From NCBI GenBank assembly GCA_003344405.1, contig NOWV01000004.1:1302001-1366000 (forward strand): a stretch of DNA of 64,000 nucleotides, read 5' to 3'. This DNA comes from Trichoplax sp. H2 (taxonomy: Eukaryota; Placozoa; Uniplacotomia; Trichoplacea). The notes under the pieces were generated by a model. It worked only from the letters and a program-made list of their open reading frames with translations. It made no database searches and was not told the DNA's origin. Numbering within the stretch: position 1 is the stretch's first letter; the number at the start of each line of letters is the position of its first letter. Position numbers and translations under genes: made by a program. Below are positions 28,259 through 47,766 of the stretch, in pieces.

Positions 28259-31200
28259 ATGGATTCACATCCGGTTCTGGAGGATGTCCAACTGACGCCC
28301 CTTATTGAGAAATTAGGTTGGTTACTAAAACTCGAAGTTACTTGTACATTATTTTATGTGTGAGTATATATATATATATACACTCCAAAGAATCTATGCT
28401 ACTGTATTGTATAGAGCTGAATGACTAGAGTGTGAAAATTGTACAGTTGTACTCGTACATCGAGTATACAGCTATCAACCTTGCTCTAGTTTCAGTGTAA
28501 TACAGTATTAGCTAATTAATCCTCATAGCTCACGTGAAATAGATTCACATTTTGCTGTAGCAATGATGACAGTGGCAGTACTGTACACGCAGAGTTACAC
28601 TATACCGTATGATATATAGATAGATAATAATATCATAGGTATTAATTTAATGTACTTAACTGTGATACCCTTCGATATAGTACATCCTTTGCAAGAGGTT
28701 CGCCTCCGAGCCCTGAAGAATCTACATTTTAAGCTGGAGAATGGGTTTATACTTATTGAGGATTTGTTACATGAACGCCAATTAGTTGTAAATTTATTGC
28801 AATGGTTCAACGTGCAGTCTACGTCTCTGTTAGCAAAAGAAAACTTAATTTTACTGGAGAAATTATCACAGGTAATGTTGTCGGAATAGGGTAAAGCATA
28901 GTGGATTCACTCGCGTTGATATTGTGCAAATGGAAACCAGTTACACCCACTTATGAACTGAAATTGTTTTATGTATGCTTCTTGACGTATTAATCAAAAA
29001 TTGTGGTGTTATCTTTTTGCTATAGCATGATCCAGGCATTGATACATTGAAGTCGATAGGTGCAGTTGAATTCCTTAATCAATTAAAGTTGGAGATTGGG
29101 ATTCAGTTTCATCAAGTCATCGACAATATTTTACATAATATAAGTTCTCGTGTTTGTTCTCAGGTACTTTTTTCATAGAACAGTAGATCTATTTTAACCT
29201 TTATAATCCCTAATGATATTAACAGTAGTTGAAAGATAAAACATATTGCTTTTGCAAGTAATGTTCTAGTATTATGGACAGTCATTGAATGCCCACATTT
29301 CAATTGTTGTCTTTCTACTTTTTTATTTGGTTCTAACTTTAGCCCAATCTTTCCGTGCGTGAGCCAAACCCGAGAAGTCATAATCAAGCTGATGTCAAGA
29401 ATAATCAAAAATTCATACATCATGGTCCACGATTGCCAGATGCTACTGGAATGCTGACTACTGTCAACCTACCGAAGCAACTTTACAAGGTCGCTAAAGA
29501 AGATAAATTACCAGACAGCAAGAATCGTAGTACTATATCGGCTCCATTACTGGTCAACGATTCATTTCATGAATCATTCACTCAAGAGACACAGCACTTC
29601 GAACCTAGGGACATCAATCGAGCTAGTGAGTTCTCAATTATGTGTGAAATACTCTCCATAAATTTTCTGATGCGCGATAAGTTATTATGTTAAAAGGATG
29701 ATTCACGACCGGATTATCGAATAATTTCACATCTGTTTTTAGGGTTACTATCCTAATTTATTACTATTATTGTGTTCAGATTTTATGAAGAAACGAAGTA
29801 ATGAATTAGTCATAATCACCTTCCCTTGGATTCATTTATATAGTAGTGATGAACACGTTTTAGCAACTACTCACAGGTAATAAAGCAATAATTGTTGAGA
29901 TATGGGTGTAAAATGGTAGTGTAATACTTGCGTGTAAGTATTTCTGTATCATTAGTCATTTACATTTATATGTGAATAAACATTATTGTCGTTAGTCGAC
30001 TCCGAAGCCGAGACCCATCTTTAGCAGATAAATCCTGCCAGTTTTTAAGTGATGTTTTATTTAAAGACTTTCCAGCTGAAATTTTCATCCAAAGACCCGC
30101 TATAATTACGGTATGAAATTGTTCCCGTTGTCTATGCTAATCTTATGTGATGATTCATGAATAAAATTTAGTTATCGTAGCTTTTATTAAGCAACAACCA
30201 TAACGAAAGATAAATTATAATTAATTTTGATTGACTCATTTACTGGTAAAATTAATTTAATTTAAATAGGATCTACTTGATTTAACCCAAGCTTTGTCCA
30301 GTCAAGCTAAGACCTTACCAGTTCAATCTGTTAGATGCCTAAAAGAACTCTGCGTTTATCTTGTTCAACGTATTGGCTTCTATCGTAGCACTTCTACTTA
30401 TCAGGCTTATGGAGGAGCAGGTACGTTATTATATGAGGAATGCTATTTGACTGAATTGAAGCTCTCGTCGTTTCGTTCTTCGTAACTCTATTTCTAATGT
30501 TCTTTGAATCTTTTCATTAACTGTAATTTGCAATTAAATCTTTATGATAACATTTAGCTTGTTCGATTATTATGAACTTTAGGTCATACGGTTTCTAATT
30601 CTCGCAGCGTTATTAGCAAATCAATGTCGTCACGTGACTCGCCTAGTGACGGTGAAGATGGCAGTTGTATATCTAGCTTTACTAAGTATGTTCAGTGATT
30701 GAAATAGTACGGTATTATCTAACCTAATTGTATCTATCAGCAATTTGAATTAAGTATCTTAGACAACTTTTTCAATTGAAGTATTACTAGCGAAATTTCC
30801 GAGTACAGAAATAAAGGTGACATAGATGACAATTGTGGTCGATCATTGCAACACTTGAGATCTCGACAATGGACGCTGCCATACTTTTGCACGATGGTAA
30901 TGACTCACACAATTCCTTTACTAAAGGGATTTGTTGGATATAGTGGTTGGATCAATGTTCCTTCGCAGGAAGTACTTAGCCTCCTGTATGATATATCCCG
31001 TATAATTGATTTATCGATGCCTGATGAGTTATGGACAGATAATTCGATCATAAAAAATGTGGTCCGTATTTATAATAATTTGGTCGCTATATACTCGAAA
31101 TTTAGCACTTGTAAATTAGGGTTTATTTGTTTGTATATATTTTACAGGCAGATGATTTACTACGAGTGTTCGACATGTTTGCTGAGGTTCTACAGTTCTA

Positions 31201-34200
31201 TTACCACTTAATATATGATGAAGTAGACGAGTCCCAGGGGCACACTAATCAACGACATGAATTAGAAGATAATGTTGTTATGTGGGCTAATATTGGAGCT
31301 TTGGCTGTGAGAATTGTGGATCGTACAGTTCCTGTGGAGTTAGTAAGTATAATCAGTATTGGCTACGGTAATTGATGATGAGCTGAGCTCATACTGATGA
31401 TTTTATTATCGTGAAATACTACAACTCAGCTTCTACGGCTAACTTAGATTCACCTTGCAGGCTAACCGAGTTATTCCAAGTAGCATGAAAACTATTTTCT
31501 CCTTACTGTGTATGGAATACGGATTTAATTCTCTATATCCTGATTACGTGACTACCGTAAGGAAATTCTTGTCTGCCTGTGATACCAAAGCATATGAGGT
31601 TGGTTCAGTAAAAGGTGCTAATTTAAATGAAAAGAGTATCACTTATAATTTTTCGATTGTTACCTTCATATTCTAGATTTACTGTGATTTTTCGCATATC
31701 TTACGATCATTCCATGCTGCTTCTATGGTCATACATACAAAAAAGGTTTGATTTATTGGTCGTAGTATTTTATATAATTCTATATAAGCATTGCAATCTG
31801 CACTTTAAAGCTTTGCACATTTTATTTTTAAACTTTCATTTAGGAATTCGATGAGCAGTTTTTTATTTCGGCGCTTGAATCTTTGCCGGGATTATTTTAT
31901 CACGATTCTGCTTCGCTACTTCGTGTTTTAGTACATAGTATCATGGATGTGTTAGTATCCCCTTCAATGAAAGGAATTTATGTTGTTGCTGACTCATATC
32001 GCTAAGCTATAAAACTATGAAATTTGTTTCCAAAGCACTTATTTGTTTGGGCTATTAGTCATTCTAGGGATTGTAATAAATCGTCGGTGAGTTTAAGCCG
32101 CAATTTGCTATTGAAATTATTATCACATCCCTTATCCGATGTTAGGAAAAATACATACCGTTGTTGTACTGAAATTGTGAAGGTATCATACATCTATGCT
32201 TTGGATTTTATGCAGTCAAGCTTAGATACGTTAATAAAAACCTAGGAACTAATTGTATTAAATTTTTTTGATTATATAAATTTATCATTTACTAAATATC
32301 ACAATCAGCGCGCATTGGGCGATGGCCAAGTTGCTACCACGAGTGCTAAAGCCTGTGGAAATTTAACTTTCCTACTCAATGATATTATTTTACGCCAATT
32401 ATCACTGTATGGTCTGTACGACGAAAATGATGAAGTATGTCATTTCCAATATTCTATAGTATCTAGCGAATTTTATGATTGTTACAGTTTCGGTTACTAT
32501 ATTACAATTTATGATCTGTTAAAATTTTAATTGAAATTGACGTCGTTGTTGAAAGATCGATTCTGATTAGCATTGACGAATTTGTTATGAACTAGGTATC
32601 CGCCAGTGCTAGAGAAATCATGATCACATTCTTTCAAGGACGATACTTAATGCCTGAAACTATGTGGTCTGATTACTTATCGAATATTCACGACCTGTTT
32701 CCTTTTATTCAGGTATATTTGATCCAGCAAAATTATATTAGTATAACTTAGTTTAAGCGAAATTACAATTGATAGGGCTACGCATGTAGAGATTCGAAAT
32801 TTACCGATTGTCTGCTATCCGTAATTGAAAACTCCGGTGTTAAATTGGTTAATACGTCTCATCAAATGCATGAGAATGTTTTCAAAATAAGAGGTTATCT
32901 TCGTTCTCTGTTTTGTACGGATGAAAGGTAGGTCGAAATGGCACTAGAAGTAAGTCTTATCGGATTCATTTTAGTTAACTTTTGCCTGTTGGATCTGATT
33001 GACCGTAGCTTAAGAGAAATGGCTTCGAATAAAATAAGAAATGTTTTGGAGGCAGATAGCTTATTCGGTCGTGAGAATTTTCAAACCTTAAACTTGACTG
33101 AGACTGACTTGCCGCATTTTAAAGATTTATTTGAAGTTGATGAAAGTGATGACGAGGTTTTTAGCGAATCTTCAATACAATCTATCTTCCAGGTATGACA
33201 TCTTTTTTTGGTTGTCAGATAGGCCTATTAATTATACGCGCAAAGTCCTTTTTAACGAAATATATATAACGATGTTGATTTGTTGCATGTGTTTATAAGG
33301 CCGATAGCGTTTTGCAACTTTGGTCAATTATTACATCAAAAGAGACGGAGATTTCTTTAAAGAAATTGGCTCTTGAACAATTAGCTACTTCACTCACAGG
33401 TATATTACAAGTATTTTAACTATATCAACGCTAACTTTAATGATGCAGTTGCTATTTTTTGGATACAACAGTAATTCCCGTTTTGGTATAATTTCTGTAG
33501 ATAGTTACATTTGTGACTTGTTAATAAATCGAAATGCTACGGAAGATATTGTCAACATCATCATGGAAGGTCAGGAGAGAAGTGATACTGAAAATAGTAT
33601 GGAAACTGTTGTCTTGTTACCTTTCGCTTTAAAAGCATTGCATCGCTTATTGCGGTGGGATGAAAAGAATCGACTTCGAATGGCGTATGATTATGATGCA
33701 TATAGGATGCTACTGAGATGTAAGCAAACTTATATACTTAACGTTGACTTATTGCGTTAAGTCTCTTTCAGCTCTAAATTTTACCTTCATAGGTATTATA
33801 GCATCTGAAAAAAGTAGTAGCTCGTATCTTAATGCCGTTCATGCATTAGTCTACTTACTTTTTGATGAAGTATCTCCCAGTAGAGTTTCTGTCTGGTAAG
33901 TCATTGATATGTAGATTATAATAGAAACGAGTTTCAGCTGCATTAACGTTATTAGCTGTATGTCCTGTTACAATTTTGTGCTTTAATGATCTAAAAGTTA
34001 TCTAAAATTGTTAAACATTTATTGATTATTCGCTCAGGATATCAGATGATTCCGAGAAGCATAAAATACGCGATTTTAGATTTCCAAGGCGTTTATCTTC
34101 CAGGTGAGTTATGTTTAATGAACAGATTCTTGAGCGAAAAAAGCACTTGTATATCTGGTGCTTATTGCTTAGGTGTACGTTGTATTTTATGTATGTATTT

Positions 34201-37200
34201 AGGATGTCTTTATTAGCGCGGTATCCGACGTATGAATGTAAGAATCCATATAAGGTTCAGCAGTTATCATATGCGGAAAATCTATATAGTGAACCGTCAC
34301 AGACTTCCCTAAAATTGGGATGGAGTATTTATGTAGCTAATAATGTTGAAGACTTAATTAAGAAACCACAAGCCATTGAAACTGACAAGCTATCAGCTAT
34401 TCCTGGATCCAACTTATGTGATGAAAGGTATAGTTGTTTGAGTTAAATACAGCAAGCGTATTACGTTTCCTAAAAGCGCTACCAACCTTTTCTGAAAATA
34501 GTTTGCCCTATTCCCGGCTAGCAAGGAAAGACAACTGTATACTTCTTGCAAGTCACCCTAACTATCGTATAGATTCACTTTTAAGCGATATAGAGAATGC
34601 GGTCAGCCACCATGAAGTTCTCTATAAATTAAGTAAAATCTCTAAATATTTAAGACTCAACTGGAATTTAGGCATCGAGTCTGCGAGCAGTACGGTAATA
34701 GATTTTGATAGTAATTCATTTGGTGACAGTGCTAATACGCGTAAATTGCTAAAGGTGAAATGGTTTAAAAGCTTCAGCAGGTATAAATCTTAGTTTGTAA
34801 CATTCAATAAAGGATATCGCTTACAGGTTAAAAATTTATACCTTTTTTCAGGTTTTTAAGTGTTCCGCCTTCTAGTACTGATGACCAAAATCTTTTGGCT
34901 GCGTTTTTTAATTTCATTGCAATGCTCATCAAAAATAGCCCACAAGTTTACTGCTCCGATCTTGTCAATGATGCTGTCCATTATTTAATAGATCCTAAAA
35001 TGCTATGCGTCAAAATCTTAAAGACAATGAATAATTTCATTGATACTGATCCTAATTTTAAAGGTGAACATAACATCGATACCAACAGGTAAAAATTTGG
35101 GGGAACTAATTCGCCGAAAGGCAAGATGTTAATTACAATCTCTTTCCTACAGTATAATTTAGACGAAAGTTAGGTAGCATCACAACTTCTTGCTTGCTTA
35201 CTTCGATACTTATGACATTGTATATGACCTACCTTCTAGACGGCTATACAAAGAACTGCTAGGATTCATCAATATAACTTTACAATATTTACCCAGCGAA
35301 TCGTGGTAAGAAAGTACGCGTTAAAATAAGATGTTTCATTTCTTACAACTGACAAATCGTTTGCCTATAAAGGTCAATTAGACAGGCTCAATGTGGCGAA
35401 TTAGCTAGCGTGCTAATTACTAAATTAGAAATTGGCAACTCTCTTAATTTTTACGATTTATGGCCCATACAGATGATACTTGACTGCTTAATTCACATCC
35501 TTGCTAGGTATTATAGTGAAGGCTTTTGTTTACATAAATGATCATGTAGTAATTTTGATTTGTGTAACGTCAAAGACCGTGCTGGAGTTCTGGTTGCAAC
35601 ACAATGGAACCTTTTCCCCTTTGTGTGAAGTTATTGGCCTCTCTTTTACAGGTTAGAACTTTGCAACTCTTCCATAAATTGAAAGTTTCAGTTACGAATT
35701 TACATAGTATATTCATTATGATTAAATATACTTGATTGTAATTGCTTTAAATTTCTATTTGATACCTTCGAAGATCATTGTTTCTTTCCATGGCGAATAT
35801 GGGCAATTTGTATATTCATTCATGGGTAAAGGAGTTACAAGAAGAGTTGCATTATGCTTAAGGCATTTAATGCATGAAATGCAACAGCTGATGCCAGATA
35901 CGGTTAGTGGTGTAAGTACTTGTAATAATTAACGAAATCATTAATGTGGCTTTATTCGATTCCTCTGTCAGGATATTACGAGTTACTGGTTGTGCTTTGA
36001 AACTAAAGAGGAACGTTATGGATTGTCTTGGATATATTCTCTCTGGAGCGATCACGATGCATTGGTAACGTTCTTGAGCAAATAGCTCTCGCTTCTGTAT
36101 AATACATATTTTTGTTAATAACTTTATAATAGTCGAATTTACGCCGTTTCAACCTAGGTACGATGGTGCGGATTAGGTATAGCAACTGATCTGGTTCTAC
36201 AACCTGAGGGTCTTAAATTGCTAGATGCATGTTGCCAACATATCGATGGAGGAATCTGGAATGTGTTGTTGACACTGCTACATGATAGCTCAGAATGCAA
36301 TATTATTAAGTGTCAGGTGATTAATTTTTAGTAAAGGCTATACACTGACCATTAGTTTACTAATTATAGCTACTATAACTGCTAATCTAGGCTGCCGCAA
36401 TGCTAACAAGTCTCTTAACAGCTACAGACAGCGATCCATGCTCATACCTTAACATAATTGATGAAGAATTGAAGGTTAACAATGACAATTTACCTTTAGA
36501 AGAACCATGAAGTTATTAATGACGGTAATATAATGAATTACGTTGTACGGATAGGCAACTAAGAGGGGTTTGTCGGCGTTGCTGATGCTACTGGACCGTA
36601 TCAATTTTTATCAAACTACTATTACGATTATAAAGAATGTAAATGTCGTAGCTGAAATCAACAAAAATTGCTGTCAAGAGATGCCACCGGATAGCAATTT
36701 TAATATCGCATCTGGTATCGACAAAACTGTGTAAGTAAAGTAAACCGCAAATCGAAGAATGCAACATGATTGGGTTTTTTCTAATTTAACCTTAAAAGTA
36801 GCCCTTGACTCTTAGTTTGTTAGATGGTATTAAGTAATGGAATTAATATAGTGTACTTAATTCAGGTCTTCTGGGTGCGATGGTGATTTTAAAGAGATAT
36901 TGTCTCAGAATTGGTACTGGTCTAAAGTGCATGTTGTAGCTGATGTACCTACAAATTCTAAGTTTATCTACGAAATCTGCCGTCTCATGGCGAAGTTAGT
37001 GGTATTATGCCCTAGCACCATTGTGAAGGCGCTATATAACGAAGGAGTCCTGTATCAGTTGGCAAAGTGAGTAGTTTATACTATTCATAATACAGTAAAT
37101 TACACTCACAAATGTTTGTAAAACTCTTGAATGGTCATAAACTTTTTGACGTTGCATTGTGAATATTTATTTATTAGATTGTTGGAGACGAGTGGACTAG

Positions 37201-39950
37201 ACGAGCAGTTAAAGCTGCTTAAAAACCGGATGTATCGGTATGATTAGATTATAATTACAAAGAATCTTTCCTGTTTACAATGTGAAGATTGTAATATTTT
37301 TTTGATTGTGCTAAACCACAGAGAATTCTACGAAATTCGGACTATAATACAGATGTCATCAGAAATCATAAAATTATTTACCTTAGTTTGTAATATCGAT
37401 CCTAGCATTGGTTGCTATTTCATAAAGCGGAGGATGATAGTTTCAAGTCTTTTTCGTTTTTTAAGTGATAATGCTCAGGAAGAGGTTGCGTTATGTAAGT
37501 TCATAGCATCTTGTAAGCTTGTTCACACTTATTAGAACACGTTTCATTTTAATATGTAAACAAACTCGAAATTGGCTCTGATGCTATTCTATCTATAGCT
37601 ACTAATGTAATGTGCTCATTGACTCGATAGGTAGGGATTGTTATTGCTTTTGGCAAACTATCTTCCAGTTCTTTTCCACTGTTCTATCGGTTGATAGTCA
37701 AGAAAATTACGATTGCGCACTGGAAATTTTTAAGAATAACTGGATTCTTTTTAACAGTAAGTAAAGTTAGATTTATATGCGTTCGAAGTATGTTAGGAAA
37801 TCTGCAATTTCACCGTTGTGATTATCATTCAATACAAATCAATAAAACCGATGTAGATGCCGTTGTGACAATTTTGTCTTCCGAAAAAAGTACCAATTCG
37901 CAACGAAATTCGGCCCTAAATTTGTTATGTATTATTCTCGCTCGAGAGGGAAAGTATCACTATGAACATTCAAATGCGAATACAGCTTCGTTTACATCTC
38001 AAATTATAGAGTTATTAGAGATGGGAGAGGACGAGCCTAGTAAGCTTCAAAAGTCAATAATTCATAAGCCTAATTTAATTCTATTGTCTGCATGGAATTT
38101 CTTTATCTAGCTCACGGTATTACTGTGGTGTTTGGCAATTCTAATCATTTTTTTTATTTAACTTAATTAAAGACGAAAGAAAGAATGATGAAATAGGCAA
38201 TTCTAAAGACGATGCTTTGTCGCACCAAAGTTATAGCATACAACTATGTCACTTATTACTGGATTGTTACGAAGGGGCCAATGTTAGATGTCTCACTCTC
38301 ACGGATAAGATTCCTTTAATGTCTGCCTTAAAATTGATCCTCGCTTGCAGTCCTCGAGCTAAATATTTCGCTCTACAAAGTATGTGACGATGACATATTC
38401 TACATAATCTTTACCTTTATCTAACGTTTGTTTGATAATTACAACTTAGGCGGTTTCCTGGATAGTATAATTGATAGACTGAAACAGTTGCGAGCTCAGC
38501 TTTCGATATCTTTCCTCTCTGCTACAAATAAATTCGAAGCCAGAAATAAAGTTCAAGGCAATCTGTTACTAGAAATTTCGCAAATATTAAATATTTGCCG
38601 TGGATTAATGTATCGTGATGATTCGACGAAGAATGCTGCTTTATTATGTGGACTGACTGAAGTTCTTTATCGATTATGGCCTTGGTGTTTTGTAGAATCT
38701 TCCTTTATGTCATCAGTCTTGGCGATTATGTGTACCTATACTGCTGATTTCGAAAAGGGTATAAATTTATAGATTAACCTGTTCGATCTATCTTATGCTG
38801 ATAAATGTAATTACTCGTTGTGTAGCTGCCAAATCCTTTGCTATCAATTTTACTGGGAAGGAGTATACCTCAATAGAAACAAATGAAGTAAATTCTTCCT
38901 CTAGTAGTTCCCTGGTTTATAATATTCTTAAATTTTTAATGCAATCAAATTGGAAAAAGATGAATACTCCTTTGACATCTTCGAATGAAAGCGCTCTGTT
39001 TGCGTTAATATCCAACCTATCATCCTCTGCTGAGTGTAGAAGCATTATGTGGAAGGTACGTGATATATATTAGACGGGACAACTTTAAATTTTCAATGTC
39101 ATTAACTATTCTAGTTGCAATTCAGGCGAATTTCCTGCAAGCGTTACACCCGCAAAATGTTACGAAACAGTTTATGAAGCATAATGTAGCGCATTTGCGG
39201 CTATGGTATAAAATATTAGCGAATTTGTCCTTCTCTAGAGATGGCCAGCAAATGATGATGAAAGTGGAAGGTATACGTACTAAATTTTCAAATTAGATTG
39301 TCTGTCTTGGCTCTTATTCGATTCTGATACCCGAAATTCTCTATAATTTTAGGAATAATCCACGATCTTTGCTGCATGACTACCTCTTCTGAATTCACAC
39401 TTAGGAAGAATGCGTTATTAGTACTCAGAAATATGTGCTTTAATAGCACTCTAAAGGCTCATTTTTGGGCAAATGGTAGTACAGTATATGTCATTATTAG
39501 TTTGATTAAAATTTGATTCATAGGCTTATTTTTATATACGTTCTACGTTGCGGCCATAGATGATGTTTTACAATGCTTTTCGAAGACGTTGGTAGCCGAA
39601 TCAGATGTAATGAAAGAAATTGCGATCTCTGCCTTGCTTGCGATGATCTATAATTGCCAAAAGGTATTAACTGCAACTTATAGAGTGTTGGGTCATTATC
39701 GAAGTATCTTAGCTTGATTGTATGAATTTTAGGCAAAGCTTGCCGTGAAACGACTAGGAATTCTAGACAATCTCGATAACATAATTGCTAGCGAAAAGGA
39801 CAGCGGTACTTCAGATTAAACATAAGACGTATCGAGTATTTAGGTAATAACTTACTTAAAAGTTATTTTTTACTACATTCAGGTAAGAATGATGCAGTAC
39901 TGATACGAAATGCGTCGGCATTGTTGGATACTTTGCGTATTGGCTATTAG
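28259..39950 (+). CDS. RTTN: Rotatin
   Basis: Armadillo/HEAT-type centriole protein needed for centriole elongation and cilium function. Forty-five exons: 28259-28316, 28681-28871, 29026-29163, 29343-29625, 29780-29876, 29996-30110, 30270-30420, 30583-30685, 30782-31058, 31148-31342, 31461-31598, 31844-31950, 32059-32182, 32309-32434, 32596-32712, 32776-32927, 33009-33192, 33300-33399, 33501-33719, 33793-33895, 34038-34103, 34203-34427, 34502-34780, 34852-35088, 35240-35305, 35373-35507, 35576-35651, 35774-35911, 35972-36064, 36158-36316, 36391-36474, 36564-36730, 36866-37066, 37178-37237, 37322-37494, 37631-37756, 37797-38039, 38173-38379, 38450-38758, 38826-39055, 39126-39270, 39353-39475, 39524-39663, 39733-39805, 39883-39950. 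They sum to 2266 aa (human 2226). Anchors: VRLRALKNLHFKLE and LLHERQLVVNLLQWF at the N-terminus, FKDFPAEIFIQRP, LLSHPLSDVR, and a C-terminal DGQQMMMK and LLVLRNMCF. The donor of exon 9 and the exon 36/37 junction have alternatives. AATAAA lies at 40105-40110. Confidence 0.94.
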
Positions 39951-41140
39951 CAGTCGCCCTTTTATACCGAGTGTCCCAACATCACGAGATAGCGCGATAT
40001 GGAGAATGAATTGCACAATCGACATCATCGTTTTAAAAGAATTATATTTAATTTGCATGTTAATCTTAAATATTTTCGAATAATGAAATTATGTTATTAA
40101 TGTAAATAAATGAAAGTATGGAATTGAACACAAAGTCAAACGTTCTTTAGATCAAAACTGTATCTAGTCTTACTTCCTATTAACCTAATTACTCAATGTG
40201 GTATACTCGTACAGTGTACTCTGTATCTCGTGTATTAGATGTAGCAGCAATATTATTTTATACTTGCATTAGCGTGACGATTTATAAAAACACTACTGTG
40301 TCACGATATTCTTACGGTTTTACAATTTATACGCGATATCATAGTTCACAAATTATCATCTCGCATCTGCTTCATTAGATAGAGATTAGTATATACTTTC
40401 AAGACATTGGCAAAACTTATCGATAGTGGCATGTCATCGCATGCAGTGACCTTAATTTAATACTAAATCGTCTTGCGAACCACTGTTTTAATACTGTAAG
40501 AAAGGAACAGAATCTTGTAAGCAAAATTGAAGTTATTCAGTAGCAGATAGAATTAAAATTGCTTATTCTAGTTGAAGTGCGGGCCTAAATGCTACATAAA
40601 GTGAAAAACAAATCTCCCTACTACCTAATTTATTATATAACATTAAGATTACACAATGTAAATTTTAATAAAGAGCCTTCACAACCAATTTATTTTAAAT
40701 GTTAATAAACAGTTCTAAGTAAATCAGTTATTTTAAATTTGTGTTGCCATGTTCCATTTCTGAAAATAACCATTCTAAATGCATCTCATAAATAGCATAA
40801 AATTAATCACATTTTTTCACTTAGACGAGTTTAGAAAGCATCACATGAAATTACTGTAAAATAAGTAGCGCCGAATACATCTTTAGTTCATTATCATTCT
40901 GCCCAAGAGTTATTACTCTGGCACCGATATAGCGTAGATCAAATGCAATGATAATTGTTTGTTTACCCTTTCGTAAAAAGCAGTCATAAGTATTTACAGT
41001 ATAGTACTGAAGGAGAGTGCAATCTATCTTGCTGTTCATTTTTTTTACTAAATTCGGAAGCTGGTCATACCATATGCTTTTAACATAAAGAATAAAGGAA
41101 ATTTTTGTACGAAAACATGTTACTTAGGCTGGTTTAGTTT
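39951..41140. other. RTTN/SPG7 tail-to-tail spacer
   Basis: AT-rich 1.2-kb spacer between two 3' ends. It contains AATAAA on the plus strand at 40105-40110 and AATAAA on the minus strand at 40689-40694. It lacks the dense pentanucleotide arrays found beside promoters. No gene is seen; frames at 40196-40378 and 40851-41039 have no protein features. Confidence 0.55.
40105..40110 (+). terminator. Polyadenylation signal AATAAA for RTTN
   Basis: AATAAA lies 155 bp after the RTTN stop codon on the coding strand, a normal position for a short 3' UTR. Not proven without transcript ends. Confidence 0.45.
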
Positions 41141-47065
<5,925 letters not shown>

Positions 47066-47337
47066 CAATATTTACTTATAGATCTTTCATTGAACAATTT
47101 TTCAGTTAGTGTACGGTAAGTCTTCAAGCGATCTTTTCTTTCATTTATTTTCAATGTTGCAAAATATACAAGGTAAATCAACTTTTACTTTCCTATACAC
47201 ACACTTTACTATTCATGGCAATCTGTCTTATTCTACCTCGAGGAATATTAGTAATAGAAAAATAGAACTGGTCTTGAATTTGTTGTAAAACGTAGTAAAA
47301 TTGCTAGTGCTTAAAGTTGCCAGCCAACAATTTTCAA

Positions 47338-47504
47338 TGGAAGGTAAATTTACTAAAACGCTATCCCAGTTTGTTAGGCAATATCGACTTGGAATTGCAC
47401 CAGACCTTTTAAATACAGTCGCACCTGGTAACGTAAACCTGACTTCCTGGAACATAGATCACTATGCTCAAAGATTCGGTAAACAAAGGATCTATTTGAC
47501 TTGA
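47338..47504 (+). other. Orphan 55-codon coding-like frame
   Basis: An ATG frame encoding MEGKFTKTLSQFVRQYRLG at its start and ending at a stop at 47504; the frame is also open upstream to 47301. Its composition looks coding rather than repetitive. The FxxTLSQFVRQYRLGIAPDLL stretch vaguely recalls the C-terminal helix of MTG1/YlqF-type GTPases, but the match is short and no GTPase motifs lie upstream on this strand. It could be an upstream frame in the OVCA2 5' UTR, a relic exon, or chance. Confidence 0.2.
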
Positions 47505-47543
47505 CAAACTACTGTACCATACTTTATACTGTATTGTAAACCC

Positions 47544-47650
47544 GGTACAGTACAGTAAGTACAGTACAGTACAGTATTCGAGCCAGGGGTCTACAGTACA
47601 GTACGGTACAGTACAGTGTACAGTGTACAGTGCACAATGTACAGTACACT
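47544..47650. repeat. CAGTA/TACTG array D upstream of OVCA2
   Basis: Runs of CAGTA units with GTGTACAGTGTACAGT variants and one unique interruption near 47579-47591. The array ends 117 bp before the OVCA2 start codon, the same spacing as at GPI and MROH1. Confidence 0.85.
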
Positions 47651-47766
47651 ATTTACTCACTGTAGAGGTCTTCATGGTCCGGTCTGGTCCCCATGGCTGC
47701 CATTGACCATTAAATAGCATAGTAACCATTCGTAGAAACAGGGTTTGCAACGTTATTATTGCTCCT

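Larger units (their letters stand above)
47066..47766. promoter_or_regulatory. SPG7/OVCA2 divergent promoter region
   Basis: A 700-bp head-to-head gap. It contains an orphan coding-like frame (47338-47504), a dense pentanucleotide array (47544-47650) and a block near 47675-47720 with GGTCCGGTCTGGTCC and GCCATTGACCATTAAAT. The latter resembles the GCCATTGACCAATGACC block upstream of RTTN near 27530. Promoter use is inferred from the gene orientation. Confidence 0.5.
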
